Positions 45,269-55,225 of a stretch of 64,000 bases of DNA are shown here, one piece after another. Below the pieces are notes generated by a model, which was given only the letters and a program-made list of their open reading frames with translations, was not told the DNA's origin and did no database searches. The stretch comes from Aurifilum marmelostoma (taxonomy: Eukaryota; Ascomycota; Sordariomycetes; Diaporthales; Cryphonectriaceae): NCBI GenBank assembly GCA_027559495.1, contig JAMXSV010000018.1:1178001-1242000 (forward strand), in the 5' to 3' direction. Positions within the stretch are counted from its first letter, which is position 1; the number at the start of each line of letters is the position of its first letter. The translations under genes were made by a program, and so were the position numbers.

Positions 45269-47106
45269 ATGGCTCTTTGGCGCATGACCGCGGTACTTGC
45301 CACGGCATTTTTGGCAAGACAGGCTGCGGCAGTAGACCCTATCACCGCAAAGGTGAGGCGAAGAAACCACAGAACACGATGACACGAGAATCCATCAAGC
45401 ATACTAGAATACGAGGCTGACGTTGAATCGTCGATTTGCAGGGCCAGTACCTCTTTTATTCCTCAAATGGCACACAGTTCTCCCTGATAGGCATCGCCTA
45501 CCAGCAGGGCATCGCGCCTGGAGGGGCATCAGAGACGACAGATGCGACCTTCATCGACTCTCTCGCAGACGCAGCAAGCTGCCAGAGAGACATCCCCATG
45601 CTCCAGAAGCTGGGCACCAACACGATTCGTGTATACGCCGTCGACCCGACCAAGGACCACTCGACTTGCATGAATGCCCTCGACGCCGCGGGCATCTATG
45701 TCATCGCCGACCTGAGCGTCCCCGGCCAGTCGATCAACAGAGACACCCCTGCCTGGACGACGGACCTCTTTGCGCGATACCAGGGCGTCATTGACAATCT
45801 GGCCCAGTACCAAAACACCCTCGGCTTCTTCGCCGGCAATGAGGTCACCAATAACAAGACCAACAGCGCCTCGTCAGCATTCGTCAAGGCCGCCGTCCGC
45901 GATAGCAAGGCCTACATAAAGTCGAAGGACCTCGGCCGCTGGGTCGGCGTGGGTTATGCCACCAACGACGATGCAGACACCCGCGACAACCTGGCCAGCT
46001 ACTTCAACTGCGGCGAGGACCAGTCTGCCGCCGTCGACTTTTGGGGCTACAACATCTACGAGTGGTGCGGGCAGAGCACGTTCGAGGCCAGCGGATATCA
46101 GGAGCGCACGCAGGCATTCTCCGACTACTCTGTGCCTGCCTTTTTCTCCGAGTACGGGTGTAACAACCCGGGAGGGGGCGAGGCTCGCGTCTGGCAGGAG
46201 ACGGGTGTCTTGTACAGCTCGCTGATGAACACGGTCTGGAGTGGTGGTATCGTGTATGAGTATTTTGAGGAGCAGAACGACTTTGGTATGTTGTTACTCT
46301 CCTCAGTAGGGCGAAATGCTCTTCATTTTTCATCATTCCACTCTCTGTCTGGTAATTATCCCATGCTTGTCTCTTCTTACTGACCATGCGATTCAGGTCT
46401 CGTCTCGCTATCTGGAAGCAAGGTCACTCCACTGAAGGACTTCGACACCCTGGCCACCGCGATACAGGAGGTCAACGCCAATGCAACAAGCAGTACAGGA
46501 GTCTCCATGGACTCCTACACACCAACCAACACACCGCGCGCCTGTCCAGCAGTCCAGGCGGACCTCTGGCTCTCCGCTGAGGCCCTGCCCCCGACGCCCA
46601 ACGTGACCGTCTGCGAGGACATGGTTGCCTCGTCCGCATGTGTCCCCACCGATGCCTTGGCCAGCGATCCGGACAAGATGGCCTCGCTGTTCGGGACGAT
46701 CTGCGGCCTGGACGCCAGCGCCTGCGCGGGCATCACTTCCAACGCCACGAGCGGGACTTATGGTGACTTTGTCATGTGCAACACGACGCAGCAGCTGACC
46801 AACGCCATGAACCAATACTACACGAACCAGGACAAGGCCAGTACGGCTTGCGACTTCTCGGGCCAGGCCAAGATCGTCACGCCGTCGCGTGCTAGCAGCA
46901 GCAGCGACGGTAGCAGCAGCTCTGTGAGCACATCTTCCAGCAGCGTGACCACTACCAGTAACGGAGGATCAGTATCAGCGGCTAATGATGACAAATCTAC
47001 ACAGTCTTCTTCAAGCAGTGGTGCGCGACGCATCGCCGCGCTTGCCACCCTTGGGTGGGCCGAAACTCTGCTCGTCGCCGTTGGGGTCGTTGCCTGGACG
47101 TTGTAG
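45269..47106 (+). CDS. GH72 1,3-beta-glucanosyltransferase (Gas/Gel family), GPI-anchored
   Basis: This cell-wall enzyme cuts and rejoins beta-1,3-glucan chains outside the plasma membrane. Exons 45269-45352, 45442-46285 and 46397-47106 join in frame to 545 residues. A signal peptide covers about residues 1-21. The mature part begins AVDPITAKGQYLFYSSNGTQF, as usual for the family. The acid/base Glu is in AGNEVTNN (about Glu162) and the nucleophile in FSEYGC (about Glu265). An X8/CBM43-like Cys-rich domain follows from about residue 360 (CEDMVASSACVPT). A Ser-rich stretch and a hydrophobic C terminus (AETLLVAVGVVAWTL) indicate a GPI anchor. Length and motifs agree with the GAS1-type branch with CBM43. 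The intron after GGIVYEYFEEQNDF has a GTATGT donor. The gene appears complete. Confidence 0.95.
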
Positions 47107-47399
47107 GAAGTATGTTTTGGATAATGTGTCCCTTTCACTTAATATCTGTGGGCACCAAAGGGCGCGTTCAAAAGGCTAGACCTGGACACGGCGTTTAGGA
47201 CATGTGCAGGGAATTATTCCGTGGCATTAATGATCGGTTCGGAAGAAAGCGCTGGGATACGCTTGGGTAGAAGGATGGGTGGGATATCATCATTTTGGCA
47301 GTCTGGTCTATGGTCTAATGGATTCTGTGACCCAGGTGTGAAACAAGAGCAGTAATAACATCAAGATTTGTGTGGCGAATCCCATCCTCCGCTCCTGCA

Positions 47400-49232
47400 T
47401 TAGATCTCACGGGACACGGCGTACTTGCTTCGCTTCCTCAAGAGGTGCCCCCATCTGTAAAGGGAGTACGGCACGAGCACCAGCACACACGAGATACATG
47501 CCAGTATCGTGAGCGTGTAGTGAACGCCCATGTTCGTGTAAAAGGGGATGCCCACGACCGTCATCCCACCAGCAATGATATACCTCACCAGCGCGGTGAA
47601 GGTCAAGGCCGAGGCGCTGTAGATCTCGTAGCTGTCGATCACATACATGTATGCACAGATGAAGACGCCGGTGACTCCAAAGCCAAAAAGGCCTGCAGCG
47701 ATGATAGGCGACCAGATGCTGATACTCGGCGATGCCGTCCAGCCCATCCAGAACAGCGAGATGGGGATAGAAACGGCCGGGCCAAGCATGGCGTACCACA
47801 GGCGAATCTCTGGGTTAAAGAGCTGGCCCTCTCCTCGGCTCTCGGCCAGCTTGATCTGTTTTGTAGTCATGCGATACACAACAGGAACGAGCAAAAGGTT
47901 GAACCACACGCCTATAAACATGGCCAGGAAGAGGATGTTGCTGAGCCCTTGGGAGATCCGATACACGTCCTCAAAAATGTACGGCCACCCCACGAGAAAG
48001 GTAAAGAGCACAATGTAGACAACCGACAGATACATGCACATGGACAGGATGATGGGCTCGGTGAACATGAGAAAGGGTCTCGTCATGCTCACCCTCAGCC
48101 GGCTGAGGAGTGTAGACTTGATGATCTCGTGCTCGGAGCGGAATCGATCATCTCCCGTGACGCGCCGCAGGTGCTTGGCCTTCCACCGAAGGAGCAAGGG
48201 CGAGTATGTCTCAGGCATCAACAAGAATACCAGCAGCACGATGACTCCCGAGAGCATCAGCATGGTCCACTCGGTCCACCGCCAGCTGACGACCGTCGAG
48301 GGCCCGATATACGCACCCATCACCGCGCCCAGCATAGGACCACCAAAGGCCGCGATAGCGTACATGGGAAATGCCCAGGTCTTCTCGACGCTGTCGAACA
48401 TGTCGGCAACTGAGCCGCCAGAGCAGACGAGGGGTGTCGAGGCGGAGCATCCAGCCAAGAGGCGGAATGCGACCTGCGAGCCGAAGTTGGGCGCAAGGCC
48501 CGAGGCCATGATCCAGACCATGAAGACGGCCATGGACCCGATGTACACGGCATTCCGTCCAAACGTCTCCGAGAACGGGCCGGCCACCAGTGAGCCAAGG
48601 CCCATTCCAACGAGGTACAGCCCTGTATCGAGCGACTCGGCCACCTCGCTCACTCCGAGAGATGCTGCAGCCTGTGGAAGGACAGTGGCGTCAATCCCCG
48701 AGGCAGCACCCACCCCAGCGGCGATGAGCGAGATCTGCAGTGTGCAGCTGATGCGGCGGCTCAGAGGCCAGTTGCGCGGATTCAGAGGGTCATCAGGCCC
48801 CTCCCATCCGACCACAAAGACTTTTTCACCCTTTCCTTCGTGTGTCCTGCGGTCTCTAGCGTGAACGCCTGTCAGCGAGTGGCCGAGAGCTGCGCGAGCC
48901 GAGTACTGCGTCGTCGTCGTCGGGATTCTGTGTGCAGCGTCTGAAGGGGGACCTGAAGGTTCGTTGCTGGTGCTGCTGATTGTGCTGCTAATGCTGCTGC
49001 TGCTTCTCTGTCTTGAGACGATGCTGCCCGTGTCTTCTGATGAGTGTCGTTGCTGTGCAGCCCCCTCGGCCTTCTCCAGATCGATCTGCTGCTGCTGTTG
49101 TTGCAATTCTGTAGCGCCGGCATGACTGCCGTCCTGAACCATACGGGTTTTCCGTCTGGCCGTCTCTGCGTCACGCTCGATCTGTGCCTTGACCGCCCGC
49201 AGGATATGTTTCGACTGCCGAAGGGACTGCAT
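47400..49232 (-). CDS. MFS transporter, DHA1 multidrug/polyamine type, 610 aa
   Basis: This is a proton-coupled major facilitator superfamily exporter of the DHA1 (TPO/FLR1-like) group with about 12 membrane segments. The cytoplasmic N terminus is long (about 150 residues) and rich in Gln and Ser. It is followed by GWEGPDDPLNPRNWP, the hallmark just before TM1 in this group. Further family motifs are LYLVGMGLGSLVAGPFSETFGRN (TM2 to loop 2-3) and PMLGAVMGAYIGP near TM5. A central loop has RFRSEHEII and SMTRPFLMFTEPI, and the C terminus is short and basic. The start ATG at 49232 is the first in frame. Substrates cannot be predicted beyond drugs, polyamines or small metabolites. The gene is intronless and converges with the GH72 gene. 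Confidence 0.92.
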   Translation of the reverse strand: MQSLRQSKHILRAVKAQIERDAETARRKTRMVQDGSHAGATELQQQQQQIDLEKAEGAAQQRHSSEDTGSIVSRQRSSSSISSTISSTSNEPSGPPSDAAHRIPTTTTQYSARAALGHSLTGVHARDRRTHEGKGEKVFVVGWEGPDDPLNPRNWPLSRRISCTLQISLIAAGVGAASGIDATVLPQAAASLGVSEVAESLDTGLYLVGMGLGSLVAGPFSETFGRNAVYIGSMAVFMVWIMASGLAPNFGSQVAFRLLAGCSASTPLVCSGGSVADMFDSVEKTWAFPMYAIAAFGGPMLGAVMGAYIGPSTVVSWRWTEWTMLMLSGVIVLLVFLLMPETYSPLLLRWKAKHLRRVTGDDRFRSEHEIIKSTLLSRLRVSMTRPFLMFTEPIILSMCMYLSVVYIVLFTFLVGWPYIFEDVYRISQGLSNILFLAMFIGVWFNLLLVPVVYRMTTKQIKLAESRGEGQLFNPEIRLWYAMLGPAVSIPISLFWMGWTASPSISIWSPIIAAGLFGFGVTGVFICAYMYVIDSYEIYSASALTFTALVRYIIAGGMTVVGIPFYTNMGVHYTLTILACISCVLVLVPYSLYRWGHLLRKRSKYAVSREI

Positions 49233-50651
49233 CGCGGCAGATGCCTGGAGTGGGTGGTTCACAAAGTGACAAGCAAGTAAGATGCGGGCTAAAGAGAGAA
49301 AATCCTTTGTTCGCAAATTTGGCTTGATTGGAAAGATCGAGAGGCAAAAAAAAGAAGGTGATCAGTGCATGTTAGTTTGGTCTTCTTGCCAGCTGCGGTG
49401 TCGATTTTTTTTTTTTTTCTTCTTCTTTCTCCGATTGTCGGGACGCCCAACGGAGCTGGGACCGTAGACAGAGATAAGTGAATTAATTATTGAAAATAGT
49501 ATGCAACATCAGTGCAATCGCCACTTCATGCGCAAGTACTTTGAGCGTGGAGAGAGGAAAAAAAAAAAAAAAAAAAAAAGGGAGCGTTGCAATTACTAAT
49601 GGGCACCGTAGGGTCGAGAGGGTGAAATCTCTATCGATGACATCGGCTCGCAGCCGATAACACGGCAGACCCGCTATGATGTCTGTTTAGTTCTGTGGTT
49701 AGTCTCGTCCTCTCCTAAGGAATTCTCAAGACACTGGCTCACCGCACTTCTTGCTTATCAGTCGGCCAGTTTCCGGGTGGACGTGCGTGGTGAATGTTGG
49801 TCACTGCAGGGTGCTGTGGAATCTTTGACAAAAGGGCGATTTAAAGGGCGTAAAGCCAGTGACCACATGTCGACCCCCTATCAATATGCGCATTATCCGC
49901 AGTGGTTGTTAGGAATATTTGTAGGAGAACCACACTCGATCAAAATGCGAGCGCTCACGAAGTCACAAATTCAAGCTCTGTTGCAAATATGTGCCCAAAA
50001 TTCTGTCTTATAATCGCATTGGAAGGCATCGTAGAAAATTTTAACAAAACCCTCCCATAATTAAGTCGTTTTAAGAAAGGCTTTTCACCTGCTGTGTGTC
50101 AAGCCGCCTCGTGAGGATCAATCTTGGTGAAAGGTGCTCCATGATGGTACAGTCGGAGTCATAATGGTCTCAGACTCATCTTCGAATCACAAGTCACATA
50201 TGGCAATCAAATTGTTCAAAGAGCACAGTATTTCGAATCCGTGTGTCCGTCTACTCCGCATCTTCGAGCGCCTCCTCACGCCCCAAGCCGAAGACTTTCC
50301 CGTCCGCTGGAGTTACTAGGTCGGCTTTACATCATGTGCTGCCTCCCCCGCACTCGAGAAAACGGCGTGGACCACCTCGTGCTTGAAACACAGCATACAA
50401 GTAGGATAAAAGGGAAAACAGACAAGGTTAGACGTCTGTCGGTCTTGTTGTGGACCGCCTCTTATCGATGATCTCCTTTATTCTAAGTTCAAATCAAACT
50501 TTACCTTCGTGAGGGGACACACCAGTCGTCGCTCGAATTTCTCAATGCGTCTGACACTCCGTCACGGATCCCCAAATCCCAAGTCCATGTCAAGGCTCAT
50601 TGATTTCCCCTCCGGATTCACAAACAAAGCTCTTCGCTCATCACCCGCACG
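49233..50651. other. divergent intergenic region, about 1.4 kb
   Basis: This is the shared 5' flank of the MFS transporter (minus) and the 2OG oxygenase (plus). It has a T13 run at about 49406 and an A-rich run of about 22 at 49558. No gene is supported. Confidence 0.45.
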
Positions 50652-51830
50652 ATGGCTTCCGATTGGACAACCGGTTCTAACTTTGACCATATTACATATC
50701 CGCCCTTTCCCAAGAATGTGCCGAGTGTGAAGCTGGAGACCTTCTCGCTCTCCCAGCTCGAGGGGGGAGACAGAGCTCTCGAGGACCGCCTGTTCCAGAC
50801 CTGCAAGGACAGAGGCTTCTTCTACCTCGATCTCAGCGGCAGTTCGGCCGACTCGATGCAGCAGGATGCCGACGACCTGGTGCGGTTGGCAGAGAAGGTT
50901 CACAGATTACCACAGGAAGAGAAGGAGAAGTATCCCATGAAGGGCGCAATCTTTGGGTAAGCACTGAATGTCTCACAATCCATTGGTGATCTCCAAGAGC
51001 ACGTTGCATCACTAACACATAATTCATACCATACCAGATTCAAGGCAGTCGGTGCCACCAAAACAGATGCCAAGGGCACACCAGATACAGCAGGCTTCTT
51101 CAACATCTCCAAGGACGCCATCCTCGAGAACACGGACCGCTGGCCCCTGCCCCAGCTCGTCATCGACCAGAAATCCATGATCGCCAGATATATGCGCAAC
51201 GCGCACCGCACCGGACTAAAAATCATGTCGATCCTCGCTGTCAGGCTTGGCCTCCCGCCTGATGCGCTCGACAAATACCACCGCATCACCGAGGAGTCAG
51301 GCGACCACGTCCGCATGACCCACGGCCCGCCCAGGAAGACGGCGGAGCTGCCTGAGATCCAGACGCCTGGCCATACCGACTTTGGCACCATCACTATCTT
51401 ATTCAACTGGCTTGGCGGGCTGCAGGTCTGGTCAGACCCCTCGCGCGGCAGCTTCGAGAACGTTGTCGATCCGGACAGCACCGCGGGCGCCGCCAGCTCG
51501 GACGGATCAGCGGAGCAGCCGAGGTGGCTGTGGGTGGTACCGCCGCCGCCAAACCATGCCATCGTCAACCTCGGGGATGCGACGGTCAAGTGGACTGGTG
51601 GCGTCTTGTGTTCCGGAAGACACAGGGTGGTGCCTGCGCCGGGCGAGCAGGGCAAGTTCGAGCGGTATAGCATCGTTTACTTCGTGAGACCTGAGGACAA
51701 TGCGATTCTGAAGAGGCTGGAGGCATCGGGGATTCCAAAGCTGGGACCTGACGAGGTGGAGGAGGAGATCACTGCCAAGGAATGGATTCTCCAGCAGGCG
51801 CGAGGTTTGGGACAGACAATTGCGAATTGA
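50652..51830 (+). CDS. 2-oxoglutarate/Fe(II)-dependent oxygenase, isopenicillin-N-synthase-like, 365 aa
   Basis: This non-haem iron oxygenase belongs to the large IPNS/flavanone-hydroxylase-like family. Exons 50652-50956 and 51038-51830 join in frame across an 81 nt intron (GTAAGC to CCAG). The N-terminal DIOX_N-like block contains LFQTCKDRGFFYLDLSG. The iron ligands are His and Asp in PGHTDFGTI (about 214 and 216) and His in SGRHRVV (about 297). The 2-oxoglutarate-binding Arg-x-Ser follows in ERYSIVYF (about Arg311). These residues are all present, so it should be active. Substrate unknown: candidates include small metabolites and gibberellin-like or amino-acid derived compounds. It is divergently placed from the MFS transporter, a common arrangement for export/modification pairs, though this is inference. 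Confidence 0.92.
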
Positions 51831-52688
51831 TCATGACCGTGTACTCGTCTCTTGTTTGGCTTCTGATTCCGCTGCGTAAGCTGGGCGAAGGTCTGCCAAG
51901 TCACAAATGGACATCAATCATTTTGTCTCTTTTAAAGGGATGAGAAGGGACCGTCAAAAATCCTTCTTACTGGTGGTGTGTGATAAAAAGTCTTTGGATA
52001 TAGTGCATAATTCTGACATCAAGCCTCCAACCCAGGGCTGATTTGCACAAAGTGTAATCAGACCATTTTCTCACGCAACGCTGACCCTGGTAGAAAGATT
52101 CTCGTTCTTTGAAGCGTGTACGATCCAAGGAAAAAATTGTAGACCTCGCTCGTCTAGTCCTTTTTTTTTTTTTTTTTTTTTCCCACTCTGCTCAGGCCGG
52201 AGAAATTCAAGCCAAATGATTATCTCGATCACATAGCACGGTCGAGGGACGCCGATCGCCGACTGCCAGACCAGCTTCGTAAGTTCTTGTTCCGGGGAGA
52301 TTAGGGCGAGCAGGTACCGAAAAGCAGTCTTTCCTCCCGTGGCTGAAGGTGAGGGGGGGGGGGGGGCGATGTAACCTCGCTCGCCCTCGCCCGACCATTA
52401 CTTTATGTGTTTCGCAAGCGCGGTTCGTGACGGAAGCTTATGCGTGTGGCAAGTATAGTGGCGCACAAATCAAAGAGACTGGCATTACGGTTGACTTTCC
52501 CTTCGATAAGAGAGGAGCCAGCATTGAGTCACCTTAAGGTTTTGTTGAGAATGCCAGAAATATCCCCGGCTTTCCTTCTGAATGCTGGCTTCCCACTTTG
52601 ATGCGCATTCATTTCGTACAGTACTTAGTATACCAATGATCTCTCCTCGTGTAACCTCACAAGAAGTCTGCACTGGTCTCTCTTCAAC
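51831..52688. other. intergenic with homopolymers
   Basis: About 860 bases between the oxygenase and phosphatase genes. A T18-type run lies near 52162 and a G14-type run near 52354. No gene is supported. Confidence 0.45.
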
Positions 52689-53657
52689 ATGCATGTCTGT
52701 CTCCTTCTCTGGGCGACCCTCCTGCTCACTGCAAGGGCCGCAAATATTATACTTTCAAACGACGACGGCTGGGCTGAGAAAAACATCCGTGTCTTTTATG
52801 ACGCGCTCACAGCCGCGGGCGAGGATGTTGTCATCTCTGCACCAGCCGAGGACAAGTCAGGCTCAGGCTCAAATACCGCGGTGCCGACTGAAGTGACGGA
52901 TGGCTGCGAGTTCAACAGTTGTCCCCCCGGGCAGTCCTGCTGTCGGCGCCAACACCACGTTGCCTCAGATTAACTACGTGAACTCGTACCCCGCCACGGC
53001 CATGCTCTATGGCATTCAGAACTTCTCGGAGGTATTCTTTGGCGGGCCACCGGATCTTGCGGTGTCAGGATTTAACGTGGGAGGTTGGTGTCCCCATACC
53101 AAAAGAACTCTGGGTCTTCATGAGCTGATGGTGGAATTTTCACCCTAATTACTTCAGATAATACTGGATTGACTGTTCTGATCTCAGGCACTGTCGGCGC
53201 CGCGACTGAAGCCTCCCTTGAGGGCATTCCTGCCATAGCATTCAGCGGCTCCACGGGAACACAAGTGGCATGGACAACGGCCACGCAGACGTACCAGTCC
53301 ATATATGCTGCCCTATCCACCAACGTCACGCAGACTCTCATCGCCTCCGGAAAGCCCTATCTTCCAGACGGCATCTGGCTTAATGTGAACTACCCATCCG
53401 TCAACGCCCTGCAGTGCTCCTCTGTGGAAGATTTCAGCTTCGTGCTGTCACGGATCAATACGGGGACCCTGCTTACGCCAGACGATGTCGAGACATGCGG
53501 GTCCCGGCGGCTGCCTGTGGAGTCTCTGGTGGTTGACCTTCCTGGCTGTTACGCCAGCATCAGTGTTGGCAATGCCACAGACAAAAGTGATGCCAGTGCG
53601 GCGGATCAGGGCATTGTTTTGGAAAAGTTGCAGTCGATTCTTTCATGTCTGCCCTAG
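52689..53657 (+). CDS. secreted SurE-like phosphatase/nucleotidase with apparent frameshift
   Basis: This is a SurE-family acid phosphatase (5'/3'-nucleotidase type). From ATG 52689 a signal peptide (MHVCLLLWATLLLTARA) is followed directly by the catalytic NIILSNDDGW motif. A typical AGEDVVISAPAEDKSGSG block follows. At a C6 run (52923-52928) the frame breaks: the first frame stops soon after, while the adjacent one continues with family-like sequence (INYVNSYPATAMLYGIQN, then SGFNVG). With five C the frames would join. An intron at 53084-53157 (GTTGGT donor, TTCAG acceptor) joins GFNVG to DNTGLTVLISGTVGAA, the SurE glycine-rich block. The repaired protein would be about 297 residues. The donor GTTGGT is unusual. 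Secretion points to phosphate scavenging, which is inference. Confidence 0.8.
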
Positions 53658-54010
53658 AGGGATGTGCGTGGGTTTCAGGCTCCTTTGGTGAAAGACAACA
53701 AATATATTTATAGGATTGGACTGCACTTTAAGCAGCAGAAAAGTAATTATATGCAATTCTTTCTATCTAACTTGGCCCTCCTGGAGTGTTAGAAATGTCC
53801 TGTCCATCAACAAATGTGCTAAGTGACCCGGCATGATGAGGCTATCCCACCCACAAAATGACATTGTCCAAAGTCCAACCTCTGAGTGGTCTTGTTACGG
53901 CCACCAAAACGTATGGTTGTGGCACATCTCATCAGAAGGTTGGAAGCCCCTGTGGAAAATAGCATCAGTGTCAGCAGCAGGAACATAGACAACCCAACGA
54001 ATACACTGAC
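53658..54010. other. intergenic, no gene seen
   Basis: About 350 bases between convergent genes; nothing further is seen. Confidence 0.45.
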
Positions 54011-54247
54011 CTAGACATTTTCAGAGTAGCTAGACATAACAGTATTCTCTATTTCGTTAATAGCATCATTGGTAGCTGGCTGTTCGTTAGACGGGATTCC
54101 TAGATCAATAGGTAGGATGAAAGAAGTACCTTCTGCTGCCTTTGCTTGCTGGTGATGGCGGATGCACTCCCAGATGGCAATAGACGTAGCAACAGTCGTC
54201 AGTGACAGTGCTGTGATCATGATGACTATCTGGATAGGTAGGGCCAT
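54011..54247 (-). CDS. possible small single-pass membrane protein, 78 aa
   Basis: A short frame from ATG 54247 has a hydrophobic span at its start (PIQIVIMITALSLTTVATSI) followed by a His/Gln/Lys juxtamembrane segment and a polar acidic tail. The layout is that of a tail-out one-TM protein. No family is recognised and no intron supports it. It may be real or chance. Confidence 0.35.
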   Translation of the reverse strand: MALPIQIVIMITALSLTTVATSIAIWECIRHHQQAKAAEGTSFILPIDLGIPSNEQPATNDAINEIENTVMSSYSENV

Positions 54248-54451
54248 GGTGTAGAATTGGAACAAACGAGGATGACGATACACTCTGATGCTGGAACAAT
54301 GGCAGTAATTGGGTAGGCCATGTAATAACGTCACCAGGTGCTTGATGGTTGAGGGAAGTAAGACCTTTTATACCAGAGCATGCGATCATTGCAGACTATC
54401 TATGGCCTTCTATTTGGTGCTTCTTGACTGCCCTGCACAGCTCTTGACCAC

Positions 54452-54848
54452 CCTTGTCTTTGGGTTTTGTAGGGCCCCTGCTTTGAGGTTTTGTAGAGTC
54501 CCTGTTTTCGGGTTTTGTAGAGGCAGGCCAGAATGACAGCTGGATTTGACCTGCATACAGCGGGGGAGCCTCACTCGGGATTTCTTATAGCCCCTGTATT
54601 TGGGTTTTGCAGTGGTGAGTTGCAGTGGCAGTGGCCGTGACTTCTTGAGGCTGCAGACCAGACTAGAGCTAGGTCAAAAGACCCACAATTTCGCCCAATC
54701 GTTTCAACGAATCTGAAGTGTAGATCCTTGTCTTGGGGTTTTGTAGTGCTCCGTGCTATGCAGGCAGGGCGGGCTATGGTATCACCCTTGCACATTTAGC
54801 GCAAAATAGAGACACACACGGCAAGTCCCCTGTTTTTGGGTTTTGCAT
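54452..54848 (+). repeat. decayed 22-24 bp minisatellite, consensus like CCCCTGTTTTTGGGTTTTGTAG
   Basis: Six recognisable copies start at about 54452, 54475, 54499, 54591, 54727 and 54827. The core GGGTTTTGTAG is best conserved, ending TGTAG or TGCA. A more decayed copy (CGGGATTTCTTATAG) ends just before 54591. The first three are head to tail with steps of 23 and 24 bases; two of the later three steps (92 and 136) are near multiples of that unit, the last (100) less so. The tract lies between the small membrane-protein frame and the Clr5 gene. Confidence 0.65.
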
Positions 54849-55225
54849 CAGGGTAACACCAGTCCAACATCCAGCCACACTGGATGGGCACATCACTGCG
54901 CTGAGTGTCTGTTAGGTGTGGGATGGCCACACACGTAATGGCTGCATACAGTGAGCCTTGTAGGTACAAGCCTGTGCTTTCTTCGAGTACAAATAGTTGC
55001 GCCTGTGCCCCGCTCCAAGGTGAGCCTTCTCTGTCCAGCCTTCTCCGCCAACAAATCCTCCACTCTGATTGCCATATTACTCTATTGCATGAAAGATTGT
55101 CTCTCTGAGATACTGTCACTATTGTGTCTATAATACATCAACCACTGTCTTTCAGTGCTCTTTCCCCACACTCTCTTCAGGTTACTATACGTGGTATCTT
55201 GGCAACAAGGCCAAGATCAGGTCCA
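54849..55225. other. 5' flank of the Clr5/ankyrin gene
   Basis: About 380 bases between the minisatellite and the start codon of the next gene. No gene or strong element is seen. Confidence 0.4.

Noticed and set aside
47370..48413. 347-codon plus-strand open frame
   Set aside because: It is antisense to the MFS transporter exon and reads as a His/Arg-rich artefact.
31578..51830. Penicillin-type biosynthetic cluster (acyltransferase-like plus isopenicillin-N-synthase-like gene)
   Set aside because: The two genes are about 18 kb apart, belong to very large families, and no peptide synthetase is present.
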